From: Bodonicaedibacter sp963693005
GTDB taxonomy: Bacteria > Pseudomonadota > Alphaproteobacteria > UBA6184
DNA length: 64,000 bases
NCBI GenBank assembly: GCA_963693005.1
Contig: OY843726.1
Span: 186,001 to 250,000 of the forward strand
Direction of reading: 5' to 3'
Shown piece after piece: positions 50,165-59,300 of this stretch; position 1 is the stretch's first letter, and every line of letters begins with the position of its first letter. The notes under the pieces were generated by a model, which made no database searches, was not told the origin of the DNA, and was given only the letters and a program-made list of their open reading frames with translations. The position numbers were made by a program, and so were the translations under genes.

Positions 50165-52111
50165 ATGACAAATTTATTTTCTTCTGAGAACCGAAAAGCA
50201 TCAACATATACGGCGAAAGATATTGAGGTTTTAGAAGGCCTAGAGCCTGTTCGAAAACGACCTGGAATGTACATTGGCGGCACTGATACTAATGCTCTAC
50301 ACCATATGGCCATCGAAGTCATTGACAACTCCATGGATGAGGCGGTAGCAGGATATGCATCTGATATTAAAGTCACCTTACTTCCTGAAAACAAACTTCA
50401 AATCGAAGATAACGGCCGAGGAATCCCCGTTGACCCACACCCAAAGTATCCAGAAAAATCGGCCTTAGAAGTAATAGTAACCACACTACACTCTGGTGGA
50501 AAATTCAAAGAAGGCGCTTATGAAACCTCGGGTGGATTACATGGTGTCGGGTTATCGGTAGTAAATGCGCTTAGTAGTAATATGACGATTACTGTTTTTC
50601 GTGACGGTACGCAATATCAACAAACTTTTTCTCAGGGAAAACCACGCTCTAAAATCTCTAGCACAGAAACATCAAAGAGAAAGCGCGGAACAATCATTAG
50701 TTTTGAACCCGATATAGAGATATTTGGAGATGCCTCCAATTTTTCTGCAAAACGCCTCTACGATATATTGAAATCAAAAGCGTATCTTTTCCGCGGAGTA
50801 AAAATTCATTGGTCTTGTCCAGATGAAGCTGCAGGAAAAAACGCCATCCCTGCTACTGATATATTTCATTTTGAGAAAGGGATAGAAGACTACCTCGACT
50901 CACTAACAAAAAATACAGAAATCATAGGCAACCATTCCGGTCAAGCAAAAAGTGATGATATAAAAGTAGAATGGGCACTTGCGTGGGCTCCCAATGAAGA
51001 TACCTACTTCCGTTCATATTGTAACACAATACACACGCCTCTTGGTGGCACTCACGAGAACGGATTTAGAAATGGTTTATTAAAAAGCATTCGTAATTTT
51101 GGAGATCTAAGCGGAGATAAGAAGGTTGAAAAGGTCACTTCTGATGATATTTTATCCGACTGCCTTGGGTTAATCTCAGTCTTTATAAAAAATCCTCAGT
51201 TTCAAGGTCAAACAAAAGAAAAATTAGTAACGGCTTCTACTCAACGGGCCTTAGAAACCCTAATGAGAGACTACTTTGACCACCAATTTATTCAACATAG
51301 AGAGCAAACAAACACTCTTATTCAGCACTTTATTTCAAAAGCTGACGAGCGACTTGCTAAAAAACAACAGAAAGAGCTGCAAAGATCTTCTGCTACAAAA
51401 CGCTTGCGACTTCCAGGAAAGCTCACTGACTGCTCACGCAGCACCTCTGCCGGAACAGAAATTTTTATTGTTGAAGGAGATTCCGCTGGTGGCTCTGCAA
51501 AACAAGCTCGCGTTCGCGAAACTCAGGCTATTCTGCCGTTACGCGGAAAAATATTAAACGTAGCAACTGCCACGCCTGAAAAAATGATGGCCAACCAAGA
51601 AATTCAAAACTTAATACAAGCATTAGGATGTGGCTATGGAAAAAGCTGTAACCCTGAAAAGCTGCGCTATGAGCGTGTTATCATCATGACAGATGCCGAC
51701 GTAGACGGAGCACACATTGCCTCACTACTAATGACCTTCTTTTTCCAACAAATGCGTCCTATTATTGATGCCGGAAATTTATTCCTTGCCCAACCTCCTT
51801 TATACCGACTGTCTGCTGGAGGAACCATTTTTTATGCTCGTGATGATGCTCATAAAGAAGAGTTACTAAACTCTATATTCAAGAAGTTTTCTAACATTGA
51901 TATTAGCCGTTTCAAGGGGCTTGGTGAAATGAACCCCTCACAGCTAAAAGAAACTACAATGAATATTAACAAACGATCAATTATAAAAGTTACTATCGAA
52001 AACTATGATTTAGTTAAAGATTTTGTTGAACGGTTAATGGGGAAAAAACCAGAAGAGCGCATGCAATTCATCCAAAACAACGCTCTCTCTGAATCAGATT
52101 TAGACGTATAA
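50165..52111 (+). CDS. parE: DNA topoisomerase IV subunit B
   Basis: 648 residues from ATG 50165, a normal ParE length. The GHKL ATPase has IDNSMDEA, DNGRGIPV and GLHGVGLSVVNALS; the TOPRIM domain has EGDSAGGSAKQ and TDADVDGAHIA; and the end LMGKKPEERM is shared by ParE and GyrB. Absence of the long GyrB insert and the N-terminal KDIEVLEGLEPVRKRPGMYIG favour ParE over GyrB. It unlinks daughter chromosomes together with ParC, which is not in the window. The frame stays open upstream to 50072, but that part overlaps likely promoter DNA and does not resemble the family. Confidence 0.93.
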   Translation: MTNLFSSENRKASTYTAKDIEVLEGLEPVRKRPGMYIGGTDTNALHHMAIEVIDNSMDEAVAGYASDIKVTLLPENKLQIEDNGRGIPVDPHPKYPEKSALEVIVTTLHSGGKFKEGAYETSGGLHGVGLSVVNALSSNMTITVFRDGTQYQQTFSQGKPRSKISSTETSKRKRGTIISFEPDIEIFGDASNFSAKRLYDILKSKAYLFRGVKIHWSCPDEAAGKNAIPATDIFHFEKGIEDYLDSLTKNTEIIGNHSGQAKSDDIKVEWALAWAPNEDTYFRSYCNTIHTPLGGTHENGFRNGLLKSIRNFGDLSGDKKVEKVTSDDILSDCLGLISVFIKNPQFQGQTKEKLVTASTQRALETLMRDYFDHQFIQHREQTNTLIQHFISKADERLAKKQQKELQRSSATKRLRLPGKLTDCSRSTSAGTEIFIVEGDSAGGSAKQARVRETQAILPLRGKILNVATATPEKMMANQEIQNLIQALGCGYGKSCNPEKLRYERVIIMTDADVDGAHIASLLMTFFFQQMRPIIDAGNLFLAQPPLYRLSAGGTIFYARDDAHKEELLNSIFKKFSNIDISRFKGLGEMNPSQLKETTMNINKRSIIKVTIENYDLVKDFVERLMGKKPEERMQFIQNNALSESDLDV

Positions 52112-52118
52112 ATAGGCC

Positions 52119-53618
52119 CTATAGTTGCTGCTGTAAAAGTTTATAATTCTTTTTAGCTTCAACATCTTTAGTCAGCAGCGAAACCAACACACCTAAAATG
52201 AACGAACCTGGAATTGTGAAAATCCCCGGATTTCTAAACGGAAAAATATAATTTTCACATTGCAATATATCAATCATCACTGTTGGTGAAAGAGCAATTA
52301 GGGCAACACTTGAAAGTGCCCCCAAAACCATACTCGCAACAACACCTTGAGTTGTTGCACCTTTCCAGTAGGTCGATAATATTAATGCAGGAAAGTTGCT
52401 GCTTGCTGCAATTGAAAATGCTAAGCCTACCAGGATTGCAACATTTTGGCCCTCAAAAGCAATACCTAAAACAACGGAGACAACTCCCATAGCAACTGTT
52501 GCTATTTTTGCTACATTTATTTCTTCGCCTTTTTTAAGGCTGTCTTTTTTTATAACCCCTGCCCATATATCATGTGCTATCGTAGAAGCGCCCGACAACG
52601 TTAACCCCGCCACAACAGCTAAAACAGTGGCAAAAGCAACGGCAGAAATATATCCTAAAAGTATTGCCCCCCCTAATGCATTAGATAGTAAAAGAGCCGC
52701 CATATTTCCACCTTTATCAAAAGCAGCAATACTTTCCTGGCCAACAAAAACCATAGCTCCATATCCCAAAAAAAATGTCAGCAAATAAACCATTCCTATC
52801 ATGCCTGTTGCATAAAGTGCAGATTTTCGTGCTGCAGCCTTATCGGGAACCGTATAAAACCTCATCAATATATGCGGCAACCCTGAAGTTCCAAACATAA
52901 AAGCCAGCCCAAGTGATACTAGGTCCCAAGAATTGGAATACAATTTACCTGGTAATAAAACTGCATCTCCGTATAGTTCTGCCGCCTGAGCAGTTAAGTT
53001 AAAGGGGTTCCACCCAACTTCTTTTAAAACTAAATAAGTCAGCGCAACCGCGCCGATCATTAATAGTACTGCTTTTGTCATTTGCACCCATGTCGTTGCA
53101 ATCATACCACCAAACAAAACATAAACAATCATGGCTAATCCAACAATTATCTCCGCTGTAACGTATGGAATACCAAATATCAACTGTATTAAATAACCTG
53201 CACCAACTAGCTGAGCAAGCAAGTAAAACAAAGTACACATCATCGAGCTAATGGCAGCAGCAATACGAGTGGGAACCGGACGCATACGAAAAGCAACTGC
53301 ATCTGCGAACGTATATTTACCTAAACTTCGCAAAGTCTCAGCAACCAAAAACAAAACTAAAGGCCATCCCATTAACCCCATCAAAGGGTATATCAGCCCA
53401 TCAAACCCATTCATCGCAATAAGCCCAGTAAACCCTAAGAAGCTAGACGCACTCACAAAGTCACCAACTAACGCCAAGGCATTACTCATAGGGCTTATTT
53501 TTCCTCCCGCCGTATAAAAATCTTCCTGAACCTTAGTCTTCTTTGCCGCCATAAAAGTCAAGATCAGAGTCATTACAATGATCGCAACAAAAAAGAATAT
53601 TGTGGTTGGATTAATCAT
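52119..53618 (-). CDS. actP: sodium:solute symporter, acetate permease ActP-like
   Basis: 499 residues, about 13 membrane segments of the SSS family. DFYTAGGKISPMSNALALVGDFVSASSFLG is the ActP-type start (cut here to its key part DFVSASSFLG). GTSGLPHILMRFYTVPD is the family signature. It imports acetate or other short monocarboxylates with sodium or protons. The small DUF485 gene before it, with a 4-bp ATGA overlap, is the standard partner. It ends 7 bp from the parE stop, convergent. Confidence 0.92.
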   Translation of the reverse strand: MINPTTIFFFVAIIVMTLILTFMAAKKTKVQEDFYTAGGKISPMSNALALVGDFVSASSFLGFTGLIAMNGFDGLIYPLMGLMGWPLVLFLVAETLRSLGKYTFADAVAFRMRPVPTRIAAAISSMMCTLFYLLAQLVGAGYLIQLIFGIPYVTAEIIVGLAMIVYVLFGGMIATTWVQMTKAVLLMIGAVALTYLVLKEVGWNPFNLTAQAAELYGDAVLLPGKLYSNSWDLVSLGLAFMFGTSGLPHILMRFYTVPDKAAARKSALYATGMIGMVYLLTFFLGYGAMVFVGQESIAAFDKGGNMAALLLSNALGGAILLGYISAVAFATVLAVVAGLTLSGASTIAHDIWAGVIKKDSLKKGEEINVAKIATVAMGVVSVVLGIAFEGQNVAILVGLAFSIAASSNFPALILSTYWKGATTQGVVASMVLGALSSVALIALSPTVMIDILQCENYIFPFRNPGIFTIPGSFILGVLVSLLTKDVEAKKNYKLLQQQL

Positions 53619-53842
53619 GCTTGTCTCATTTTCTTATCTTTTCTGTTAATTAGAGCCACATATACCCAAGTCAAAGCTACTGCAAATATTATTACTAGAG
53701 CAAAGCCCAAAATACCAATATTCAAACCAGGCATAATATTTTTAGCTAGCAGGTGCGGAGTAGCTACGATTGCATACAAAAAGCTTATATTCACACATAC
53801 TAGTAATATTGAAAGTACGAAAGACAGGCCTTTCCGATTCAT
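53615..53842 (-). CDS. DUF485 (YjcH-like) membrane protein
   Basis: 75 residues with two membrane segments and a basic C-terminus (YVALINRKDKKM), matching the second-half signature (W-x-Y-x-x-x-A-x-x-x-F-D) of DUF485 proteins. These are encoded directly before ActP-type symporters and are thought to assist them. A strong AGGAGGAG site precedes the ATG. Family role unknown in detail. Confidence 0.85.
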   Translation of the reverse strand: MNRKGLSFVLSILLVCVNISFLYAIVATPHLLAKNIMPGLNIGILGFALVIIFAVALTWVYVALINRKDKKMRQA

Positions 53843-53859
53843 TTGCTCCTCCTAACAAT

Positions 53860-53885
53860 TAAAGGGCCACATTCATATGGCCCTA
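53860..53885 (-). terminator. hairpin after the SapC-like gene
   Basis: AGGGCCA (53863-53869) pairs with TGGCCCT (53878-53884) around an 8-base loop. On the minus strand it is followed by TTTAATT, a weak U-run. It lies between the SapC-like stop and the DUF485/actP start. Confidence 0.55.
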
Positions 53886-53898
53886 GCATTAATAGTCA

Positions 53899-54657
53899 TC
53901 AATTTTTGATCTCTCTATCTGAGATTTCTTCTGACCCAGTTAGTTTTGCTATATTTGACCAGTTTGACATTGAAATAAGATGAGCATACGATAAATACAT
54001 CCAGCCTTTTTTATGCCAATCTACTATTGTTTTTTCTGGTAATGCTTTAAATTTATCTTCGTCAATAACACTAAAGCCCTCTAGCTTTAACTTTTTCCCA
54101 TCTGGAGAGGTTAGCTCAGCCTGATTTTCTACAAGCAACCCTTCCTCTTCCAAAGCCTCAACATAATTACGGGTCAGACCAAGATGCTGTTGGTATTCAG
54201 AGCACACTTTTAATGCCTGCTGAGAAAACTCTGAGGGTTTATCTCCTTCAAACAACGGTGTTCCATTATTCTCTACAACCATGTCCGAATCTCTATCTAC
54301 GCATAGAACCAATTGATTGTTTACTTCGTCTTCAAAGAAAATAAAGGGATAACGATTTACATATCCCGGAACATACGCATCTGCCCGCCATTTCTTATCG
54401 GAACTTAAAAATACATTTTCATTTGTTCGCATTCCCGTCACAATTAAGGAGGTTTTTACATCATTTTTTAAAAACACTATAGGATAGAATTTGGAAGCCA
54501 TACCAAACTCACTAACTACCAAAGGTATTGAGTTTGCATTTTTTGCGAACTCCATATTGCCAGAAGGGGCTACACAAAGCTTACCATGCTCTTCTAATGT
54601 TAGAGCCTGAGGATTTTTATAAAATAAAGGAAGCTTACGTTCTGTTGTTTTTGTCAT
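53899..54657 (-). CDS. SapC family protein
   Basis: 252 residues without a signal peptide. LPLFYKNPQALTLEEHGKL near the N-terminus, PLVVSEFGMASKFYPIVF, the VPGYVNRYPFIF block and PLFEGDKPSEF match the SapC family (PF07277), first seen in Campylobacter surface-layer loci and common in proteobacteria. The biochemical role is unknown. It has its own promoter-like element and a hairpin after it, so it may be a single-gene unit. Confidence 0.88.
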   Translation of the reverse strand: MTKTTERKLPLFYKNPQALTLEEHGKLCVAPSGNMEFAKNANSIPLVVSEFGMASKFYPIVFLKNDVKTSLIVTGMRTNENVFLSSDKKWRADAYVPGYVNRYPFIFFEDEVNNQLVLCVDRDSDMVVENNGTPLFEGDKPSEFSQQALKVCSEYQQHLGLTRNYVEALEEEGLLVENQAELTSPDGKKLKLEGFSVIDEDKFKALPEKTIVDWHKKGWMYLSYAHLISMSNWSNIAKLTGSEEISDREIKN

Positions 54658-54685
54658 TTTTCTTAACCTTTCACTAAAACAAATT

Positions 54686-54715
54686 TAGTTAACGAAATTT
54701 AGCCGATAAAGTCAA
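54686..54715 (-). promoter_or_regulatory. promoter before the SapC-like gene
   Basis: On the minus strand TTGACT (54710-54715), 18 bp, TAACTA (54686-54691), about 29 bp before the ATG. The -10 is only a moderate match. Confidence 0.35.
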
Positions 54716-54737
54716 TCTAAAGAACCCCCTACTGGTA

Positions 54738-56525
54738 TTAAGCATCCTTATGAATAAACTGTAAGCTGGCCAAGCGGCTATATAAGCCTTTTTGATCTAA
54801 TAACTCTTTATGTTTTCCTGAGGCTTCAATCCGGCCATTATTTATAACTACTATCTGATCTGCTTTCAATACTGTTGATAACCGATGTGCAATCATAATA
54901 GTTGTACGTCCGACCATTAGCCTATTTAACGCCTGCTGCACATACTGTTCGTTTTGTGCATCTAACGCTGATGTTGCCTCATCTAATAATAAAATTCGTG
55001 GATTTTTCAAAATAGCTCGCGCAATTGCAATTCTCTGCTTTTGCCCAGAAGATAGTGAAACCCCTTTCTTCCCAATATGGGTATAAAACCCTTTAGGTAA
55101 ACGCGCCATAAACTCTGTAACCATAGCAGCCTCAGAAGCCTCTTGAATCTCCTCAAAGGTAGCCTCAGGTCGACCATAACGAATATTATCATAAACGGTA
55201 CCACTAAATACTATGGGGTCTTGAGATACAAACCCAATGTGATTCCGAAGATCTTTTAAGTCAACATCCCGCAAGTCAATATCATCTAAAGTCACATGAC
55301 CTCTGGTCGGATCATAAAATCGCAACAGCAAATGAAACACCGTAGTTTTTCCAGACCCTGACGGCCCAACAAGCGCCACCTTCTCTCCAGACTTAACATG
55401 CAAATTAAAATCTATTAACGCTTGAGAGTCAGTCATATTAGAGTAAGCGAATTGAACTTTCTCGAACTTAATCTCACCTCGACCTGGTTTCGCAATGGGC
55501 AACGGAGCCGCAGCAATAGGAACAGCCGAGTGCGACTGCAGTAAATCTTGAATACGATCACATGCTCCCGCTGATTTTTGAAAATCACTGATAACTTCAA
55601 TAAAGTTATTAATAGAGCCTGCAACTGTTAGTCCAAAAAAAAGAAACGAGGTTAACTCACCTAAGCTTAATTCATTACTTTTAAGTTTATAGGCCCCTAT
55701 CCAAATAATTAATGTTAACCCACCAAACACAAAAAATATAATCATAGTGCTCAAAATTGCACGCGCTTTAATTCTAGAAAACGCCCCTTGAACACTTGCA
55801 TCCATTCGATTATTGAATGCTCGTCGATCAAACTCTTCATGGCAAAACGCCTGAATTGTCCGAACTGCATTAAGCGTTTCTTCTAAGTATTCATTCACAT
55901 GCCCTACTAATGCCTGTGTATTCCGCGAAAACTTACGAATTCTTTTACCAAATTTTTGCAATGCAACTAAAATAACTGGAACAAGAATTGCCATTAAATA
56001 GGTTAAATCTGGGCTTGTTAGATACAACATAACACAGCCACCCGCTGCCATTAGCATATTACGTAAGGCTATTGGAAACGTAACACTTACCAAATGTTGA
56101 ATAAATGTTGTGTCCACAGTAATTCGTGACAACACCTCACCCACCGCAACTCTTTCAAAAAAAGCTGGGTCTAAAGTTAAAACATGCTTGTACATTCGCC
56201 GGCGGATATCAGCTACCATTTTTTCACCCAGGTAAGACATCACTAAATATCTTACATACGTTGCTATTCCTAGAAGCATTACTAAAGCTCCTAAAAAAAG
56301 AAGAACTCTGACATAATTATCTTTAAAGCTTTCATCAACTATTGAACGAATTCCAAAGCCCATTACTAACGTAGTAGTAGCAATCACAAAAATTGACATT
56401 AAGCCAAATACTGATAAATACGGGTATGGCTTCAAAAAGCCTTTTAAAAATCGAAATGAAGTCAGCTTTACTTTTTGCTTTTCATCAGAGCTCGCTATAT
56501 CAAATCGTCGTAAAAAATTAAGCAT
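54738..56525 (-). CDS. ABC exporter, MsbA-like (fused membrane and ATPase domains)
   Basis: 595 residues. The N-terminal membrane domain has six hydrophobic segments (about 35-330), and the C-terminal ATPase has Walker A GPSGSGKTT, Q loop VSQDPIVFSG, signature LSSGQKQR, Walker B ILLLDEATSALD and a switch His (IAHRLST). Half-transporters of this kind work as homodimers and flip lipids or drugs; MsbA exports lipid A core. Location next to accD, a fatty-acid gene, weakly supports a lipid role. The start overlaps the cyaY stop (TAATG). Confidence 0.9.
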   Translation of the reverse strand: MLNFLRRFDIASSDEKQKVKLTSFRFLKGFLKPYPYLSVFGLMSIFVIATTTLVMGFGIRSIVDESFKDNYVRVLLFLGALVMLLGIATYVRYLVMSYLGEKMVADIRRRMYKHVLTLDPAFFERVAVGEVLSRITVDTTFIQHLVSVTFPIALRNMLMAAGGCVMLYLTSPDLTYLMAILVPVILVALQKFGKRIRKFSRNTQALVGHVNEYLEETLNAVRTIQAFCHEEFDRRAFNNRMDASVQGAFSRIKARAILSTMIIFFVFGGLTLIIWIGAYKLKSNELSLGELTSFLFFGLTVAGSINNFIEVISDFQKSAGACDRIQDLLQSHSAVPIAAAPLPIAKPGRGEIKFEKVQFAYSNMTDSQALIDFNLHVKSGEKVALVGPSGSGKTTVFHLLLRFYDPTRGHVTLDDIDLRDVDLKDLRNHIGFVSQDPIVFSGTVYDNIRYGRPEATFEEIQEASEAAMVTEFMARLPKGFYTHIGKKGVSLSSGQKQRIAIARAILKNPRILLLDEATSALDAQNEQYVQQALNRLMVGRTTIMIAHRLSTVLKADQIVVINNGRIEASGKHKELLDQKGLYSRLASLQFIHKDA

Positions 56526-56827
56526 TATATCTTTAGTTTATCCAATTCATTAAAAATTAAAGGTTCAAATGATGATTCTGTTCTGGTATTAAACCACTGG
56601 CCATCTTTGGGGTAAAAGTGCGCCCCACCGCTAAAAGGTGATGAGAGCCACAACTCTTTTCGGGGAATGTTGCGATTAACAACAAACTCTTTACCCGATT
56701 GAGTTTTTATATTTAAAACCCCAGAGTTTAATTCACACTCCACAACTTCCCAATACTTTGACTCAATTGTTTCTAGCAATTGATCTAAATAGTTAGTGAC
56801 CAAGTGAACAAAGGCGGTATCGTCCAT
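56525..56827 (-). CDS. cyaY: iron donor protein CyaY (bacterial frataxin)
   Basis: 100 residues from ATG 56827. An acidic first helix (MDDTAFVHLVTNYLDQLLETIE) then VVECELNSGVLNIKT, FVVNRNIPRKELWLSSPFSGGAHF with the conserved N-x-Q-x-P-x-x-q-i-W-l-a-s-p-x-g-G-x-h-f pattern, and WFNTR. It binds iron and regulates iron-sulfur cluster assembly by IscS. A start 48 bp upstream gives a non-family extension. Between cutA and the MsbA-like gene in the accD operon. Confidence 0.9.
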   Translation of the reverse strand: MDDTAFVHLVTNYLDQLLETIESKYWEVVECELNSGVLNIKTQSGKEFVVNRNIPRKELWLSSPFSGGAHFYPKDGQWFNTRTESSFEPLIFNELDKLKI

Positions 56828-56900
56828 GAATCTACCCAAAAAACTTCGCTCCTGAATTCTACACCAAAATGGCAACTAGTTCAAAGAAATCCTAAGGGCG

Positions 56901-57224
56901 TTAGTGCCGTATAGGCTGCTGAATATAAGCAAAAAATGCATCTGATGAGTCGGCTAACCAAAACAGTTCGGCAGGAGTGTCATAAGGATGATGATGGGAA
57001 AGCCATACTGATAGCCCTGCTTGTTGCTCAGGAGCTAGCTTAAACAAGAGCGAACACTCTGTAGAGTTATTAATTTGACCATCTTGAGCGTATACCGACA
57101 TCATGCCCGGAATAATATTTACACATCCTGCAACATTGTCTTGAATAGCTTTTTCGGCTAACTGTTTGGCGTCCCGCAATGACGCAACCGTAGTGTAACA
57201 CAGCATCAGTTTATGACCCAACAT
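56901..57224 (-). CDS. cutA: divalent-cation tolerance protein CutA
   Basis: 107 residues from ATG 57224. LMLCYTTVASLRDAKQLAEKAIQDNVAGCVNIIPGMMSVY is the CutA pattern (T-T-x-x-x-x-x-A-x-x-L-A-x-x-x-V-x-x-x-L-A-A-C-V-N-I); HHHPYDTPAELFWLA is the second block (HPYE-x-PE). Here the family Glu of HPYE is Asp. CutA forms trimers and was linked to copper tolerance; the exact role is uncertain. It overlaps the end of accD by a TAGTATG junction, so it is likely translated by coupling. Confidence 0.9.
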   Translation of the reverse strand: MLGHKLMLCYTTVASLRDAKQLAEKAIQDNVAGCVNIIPGMMSVYAQDGQINNSTECSLLFKLAPEQQAGLSVWLSHHHPYDTPAELFWLADSSDAFFAYIQQPIRH

Positions 57225-57225
57225 A

Positions 57226-58083
57226 CTACACAACTTTTTTAATTAACAAAGACAGAACTCTACCCAATGTTTTTTTCAACTCTTTACGATGAACCACCAT
57301 ATCCACCATTCCATGATCCAACAAATACTCTGCAGTTTGAAATCCTTCTGGCAGTGTTTGTCGCATTGTCTGCTCAATCACTCGAGCTCCGGTAAATCCA
57401 ATTGTAGCCTTAGGTTCCGCGACCTGAATATCTCCTAACATCGCAAAAGAAGCTGACACCCCACCAGTTGTAGGATCCGTCAATAAAACGACATAAGGCA
57501 ATCCAGCCTCTTTTACTCGATTAACTGCAACAGTTGTACGCGCCATTTGCATTAAAGATAAAACTCCCTCCTGCATTCTAGCCCCCCCCGATGCTGAAAT
57601 GATAATCATAGGTGATTTAGTTTCTACAGCATATTCAGCAGCGCATACAATGCTTTCGCCCACGTACATTCCCATAGAACCGCCAATAAATTTAAAATTA
57701 AACGCGGCAACAACCGTATGCACGCCCTCAATTTCACCATGGGCCACATAAATAGCCTCATTATTCTTTTTCTCACCTGATTTTAAGGTTTTTAATCGGT
57801 CTGAATACTTCTTGCGATCTTTAAAACTTAAAGGGTCCTGCTTAACCGCGGGCACAAAAACTAACTCATAGCTCTGATTGTCAAACAAAGAAGCCAAACG
57901 GTCTAAAACATCCATTCGAAGGTGATGATCACAGTGCGAACACACATACTGATGCTTTACCAAATCTTTTCGGAAAATCATCTTTCCACAGGCTGGGCAC
58001 TTATCCCACAAGTTCTCAGGCACATCTTTTTTATTAATTAATGCCTGAATTTTTGGGCGCACAAAATCAGATAACCAATTCAC
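57226..58083 (-). CDS. accD: acetyl-CoA carboxylase carboxyltransferase subunit beta
   Basis: 285 residues. An N-terminal zinc ribbon, CPACG and CSHC (C-x2-C-x15-C-x2-C), precedes the carboxyltransferase fold with FIGGSMGMYVGE, SASGGARMQEG, LTDPTTGGVSASFAMLGD and IGFTGARVIEQT. It transfers the carboxyl group from biotin to acetyl-CoA, with AccA, as the first step of fatty-acid synthesis. The start is GTG with AGGAG 9-10 bp upstream. In many alphaproteobacteria folC follows; here cutA does. Confidence 0.96.
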   Translation of the reverse strand: MNWLSDFVRPKIQALINKKDVPENLWDKCPACGKMIFRKDLVKHQYVCSHCDHHLRMDVLDRLASLFDNQSYELVFVPAVKQDPLSFKDRKKYSDRLKTLKSGEKKNNEAIYVAHGEIEGVHTVVAAFNFKFIGGSMGMYVGESIVCAAEYAVETKSPMIIISASGGARMQEGVLSLMQMARTTVAVNRVKEAGLPYVVLLTDPTTGGVSASFAMLGDIQVAEPKATIGFTGARVIEQTMRQTLPEGFQTAEYLLDHGMVDMVVHRKELKKTLGRVLSLLIKKVV

Positions 58084-58113
58084 CTATGAAAACTCCTGTA
58101 AAACTCTGCCTGG

Positions 58114-58142
58114 ATTCTACGTCGACACTTTATCACAGTCAA
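58114..58142 (-). promoter_or_regulatory. accD operon promoter
   Basis: On the minus strand TTGACT (58137-58142), 17 bp, TAGAAT (58114-58119). Both boxes are one base from consensus. It lies about 31 bp before the GTG start. Confidence 0.6.
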
Positions 58143-58320
58143 GTTTTTATCGAGAAGTTCGATCTTACAATAAAATTTCAGGGCTCCCCTCCCCCTAAAA
58201 TGTTCAAAACCCATAATAATCACTAAAGATAAAATAAAAAAACAGCCATCTATTTTAGGCTAGGAAATTCATTGTCGAAAAACTCTTAACTCACCGCATC
58301 CACAAACAATCTTATATTAC

Positions 58321-58560
58321 TTACTTCTCTTTTTCTTTGCGGCCGCTCTGCATAGCAGCCTTACGTTTTTTTCTATACTCTTCAACGCTTATTATTGTCC
58401 CTGGAGTAGCTTTATCAATACACAGCTCACCAGACAAATGGTCAATTTCATGCTGAATAACTCGAGCTAAAAACCACATACGGCTTTGCATTAAACACTT
58501 TTTCTACTCTTCGACTAATGCTAGAGGACATAATACTCACTCCCACAACTAAACAATGAA
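58321..58560 (-). pseudogene. peptide deformylase remnant
   Basis: On the minus strand the frame ending at TAA 58321-58323 reads LARVIQHEIDHLSGELCID followed by EEYRKKRK, an exact peptide-deformylase C-terminus with the metal motif HEIDH (QHExDHLxG). Upstream in that frame stops appear, but another frame gives SIMSSSISRRVEK, which resembles the EGCLSxPG...V-x-R block. So at least one frameshift and loss of the 5' half make this a decayed def gene. No complete deformylase is in the window; the essential copy must be elsewhere. Confidence 0.75.
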
Positions 58561-58579
58561 ATACACTCACTTTTTACTC

Positions 58580-59148
58580 TTACCTCAGATGGCTTAGCCA
58601 AGCTATTTTTTCCTCTCCTGATTTCTTAATAAAACTCTGAAACTGCAAGCTCGCAAGAAAAAATACCCTGACACCCGAGTGTTTCATTGCCGTTAACGCA
58701 CTATCGAATTCAAGTTTTTTAGCCGTGTTAACCGGCTCTGTTGAGGTCCACTCAAATGCACCCATCCCCACATCCTCATCATAAGAAAATCCCTCAGAAG
58801 GCACGGTATAGATAGCCCCTCCTTTATCACCTTTCAAAAAACGATCTTTGTCCGAAATTATCATATAAGTATCCCCCCCTTTTCGAAAGGAGTTCGCCTA
58901 GTCACAAACAAATGAACCCAAGTATCATCCCATTCAAATAAAAAACATGATGCAAAGCTAATCGATGGCGTCGCTACCACAAGTTTTTTTTCTACTTGTC
59001 CACTTATACTTCCGGACTTAGGCTCTAAAAGGTCAATATTTTTATGTACAGAACCATGGTACAGGTTTTGAACAACTGTCTCTTTGGGTTCGGAATCACA
59101 CCCCGACAACCCCAGACATATTGTCAACCATCCAAAAAATATCTTCAT
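58580..59148 (-). pseudogene. lipoprotein gene frameshifted in a run of seven G
   Basis: The first frame (59148 to 58861, 95 codons) starts with a lipoprotein signal, MKIFFGWLTICLGLSGC, followed by a YHGSVHKNIDLLEP segment, and stops at TGA. The second (58864 to 58580, 94 codons) begins ISDKDRFLKGDKGGAIYTVPSEGF. On the minus strand G7 (58873-58879) precedes the junction; one more G (or two fewer) joins the two frames as EKGGDTYMIISDKDRF, which reads smoothly. The gene is thus broken or switchable at the G-run, or the base count is a sequence error. Family not recognised. If it is read as two genes, the second starts at an ATGA overlap. Confidence 0.65.
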
Positions 59149-59234
59149 CTCTGCCCCCCATTAAAACAAATTACTTTTTTACATTTTGGCATTAACTTAA
59201 CCAGAGAGTCAGTTAATACTTCCGGTAGAAACTG

Positions 59235-59298
59235 GGCACCTCTTTTGTCCATTTTTTGGGCACAGACAAATCCAAAAGCAGACCAAAAAGTAGGTGCC
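59235..59298. repeat. nested inverted repeats between lnt and the lipoprotein gene
   Basis: GGCACCT (59235-59241) is complementary to AGGTGCC (59292-59298), and inside this lie TTTGTC (59244-59249) and GACAAA (59265-59270). Together they could fold into a branched or long hairpin in the lnt 3' region or the lipoprotein leader. No T-run that would make a classical terminator. Confidence 0.35.
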
Positions 59299-59300
59299 AA

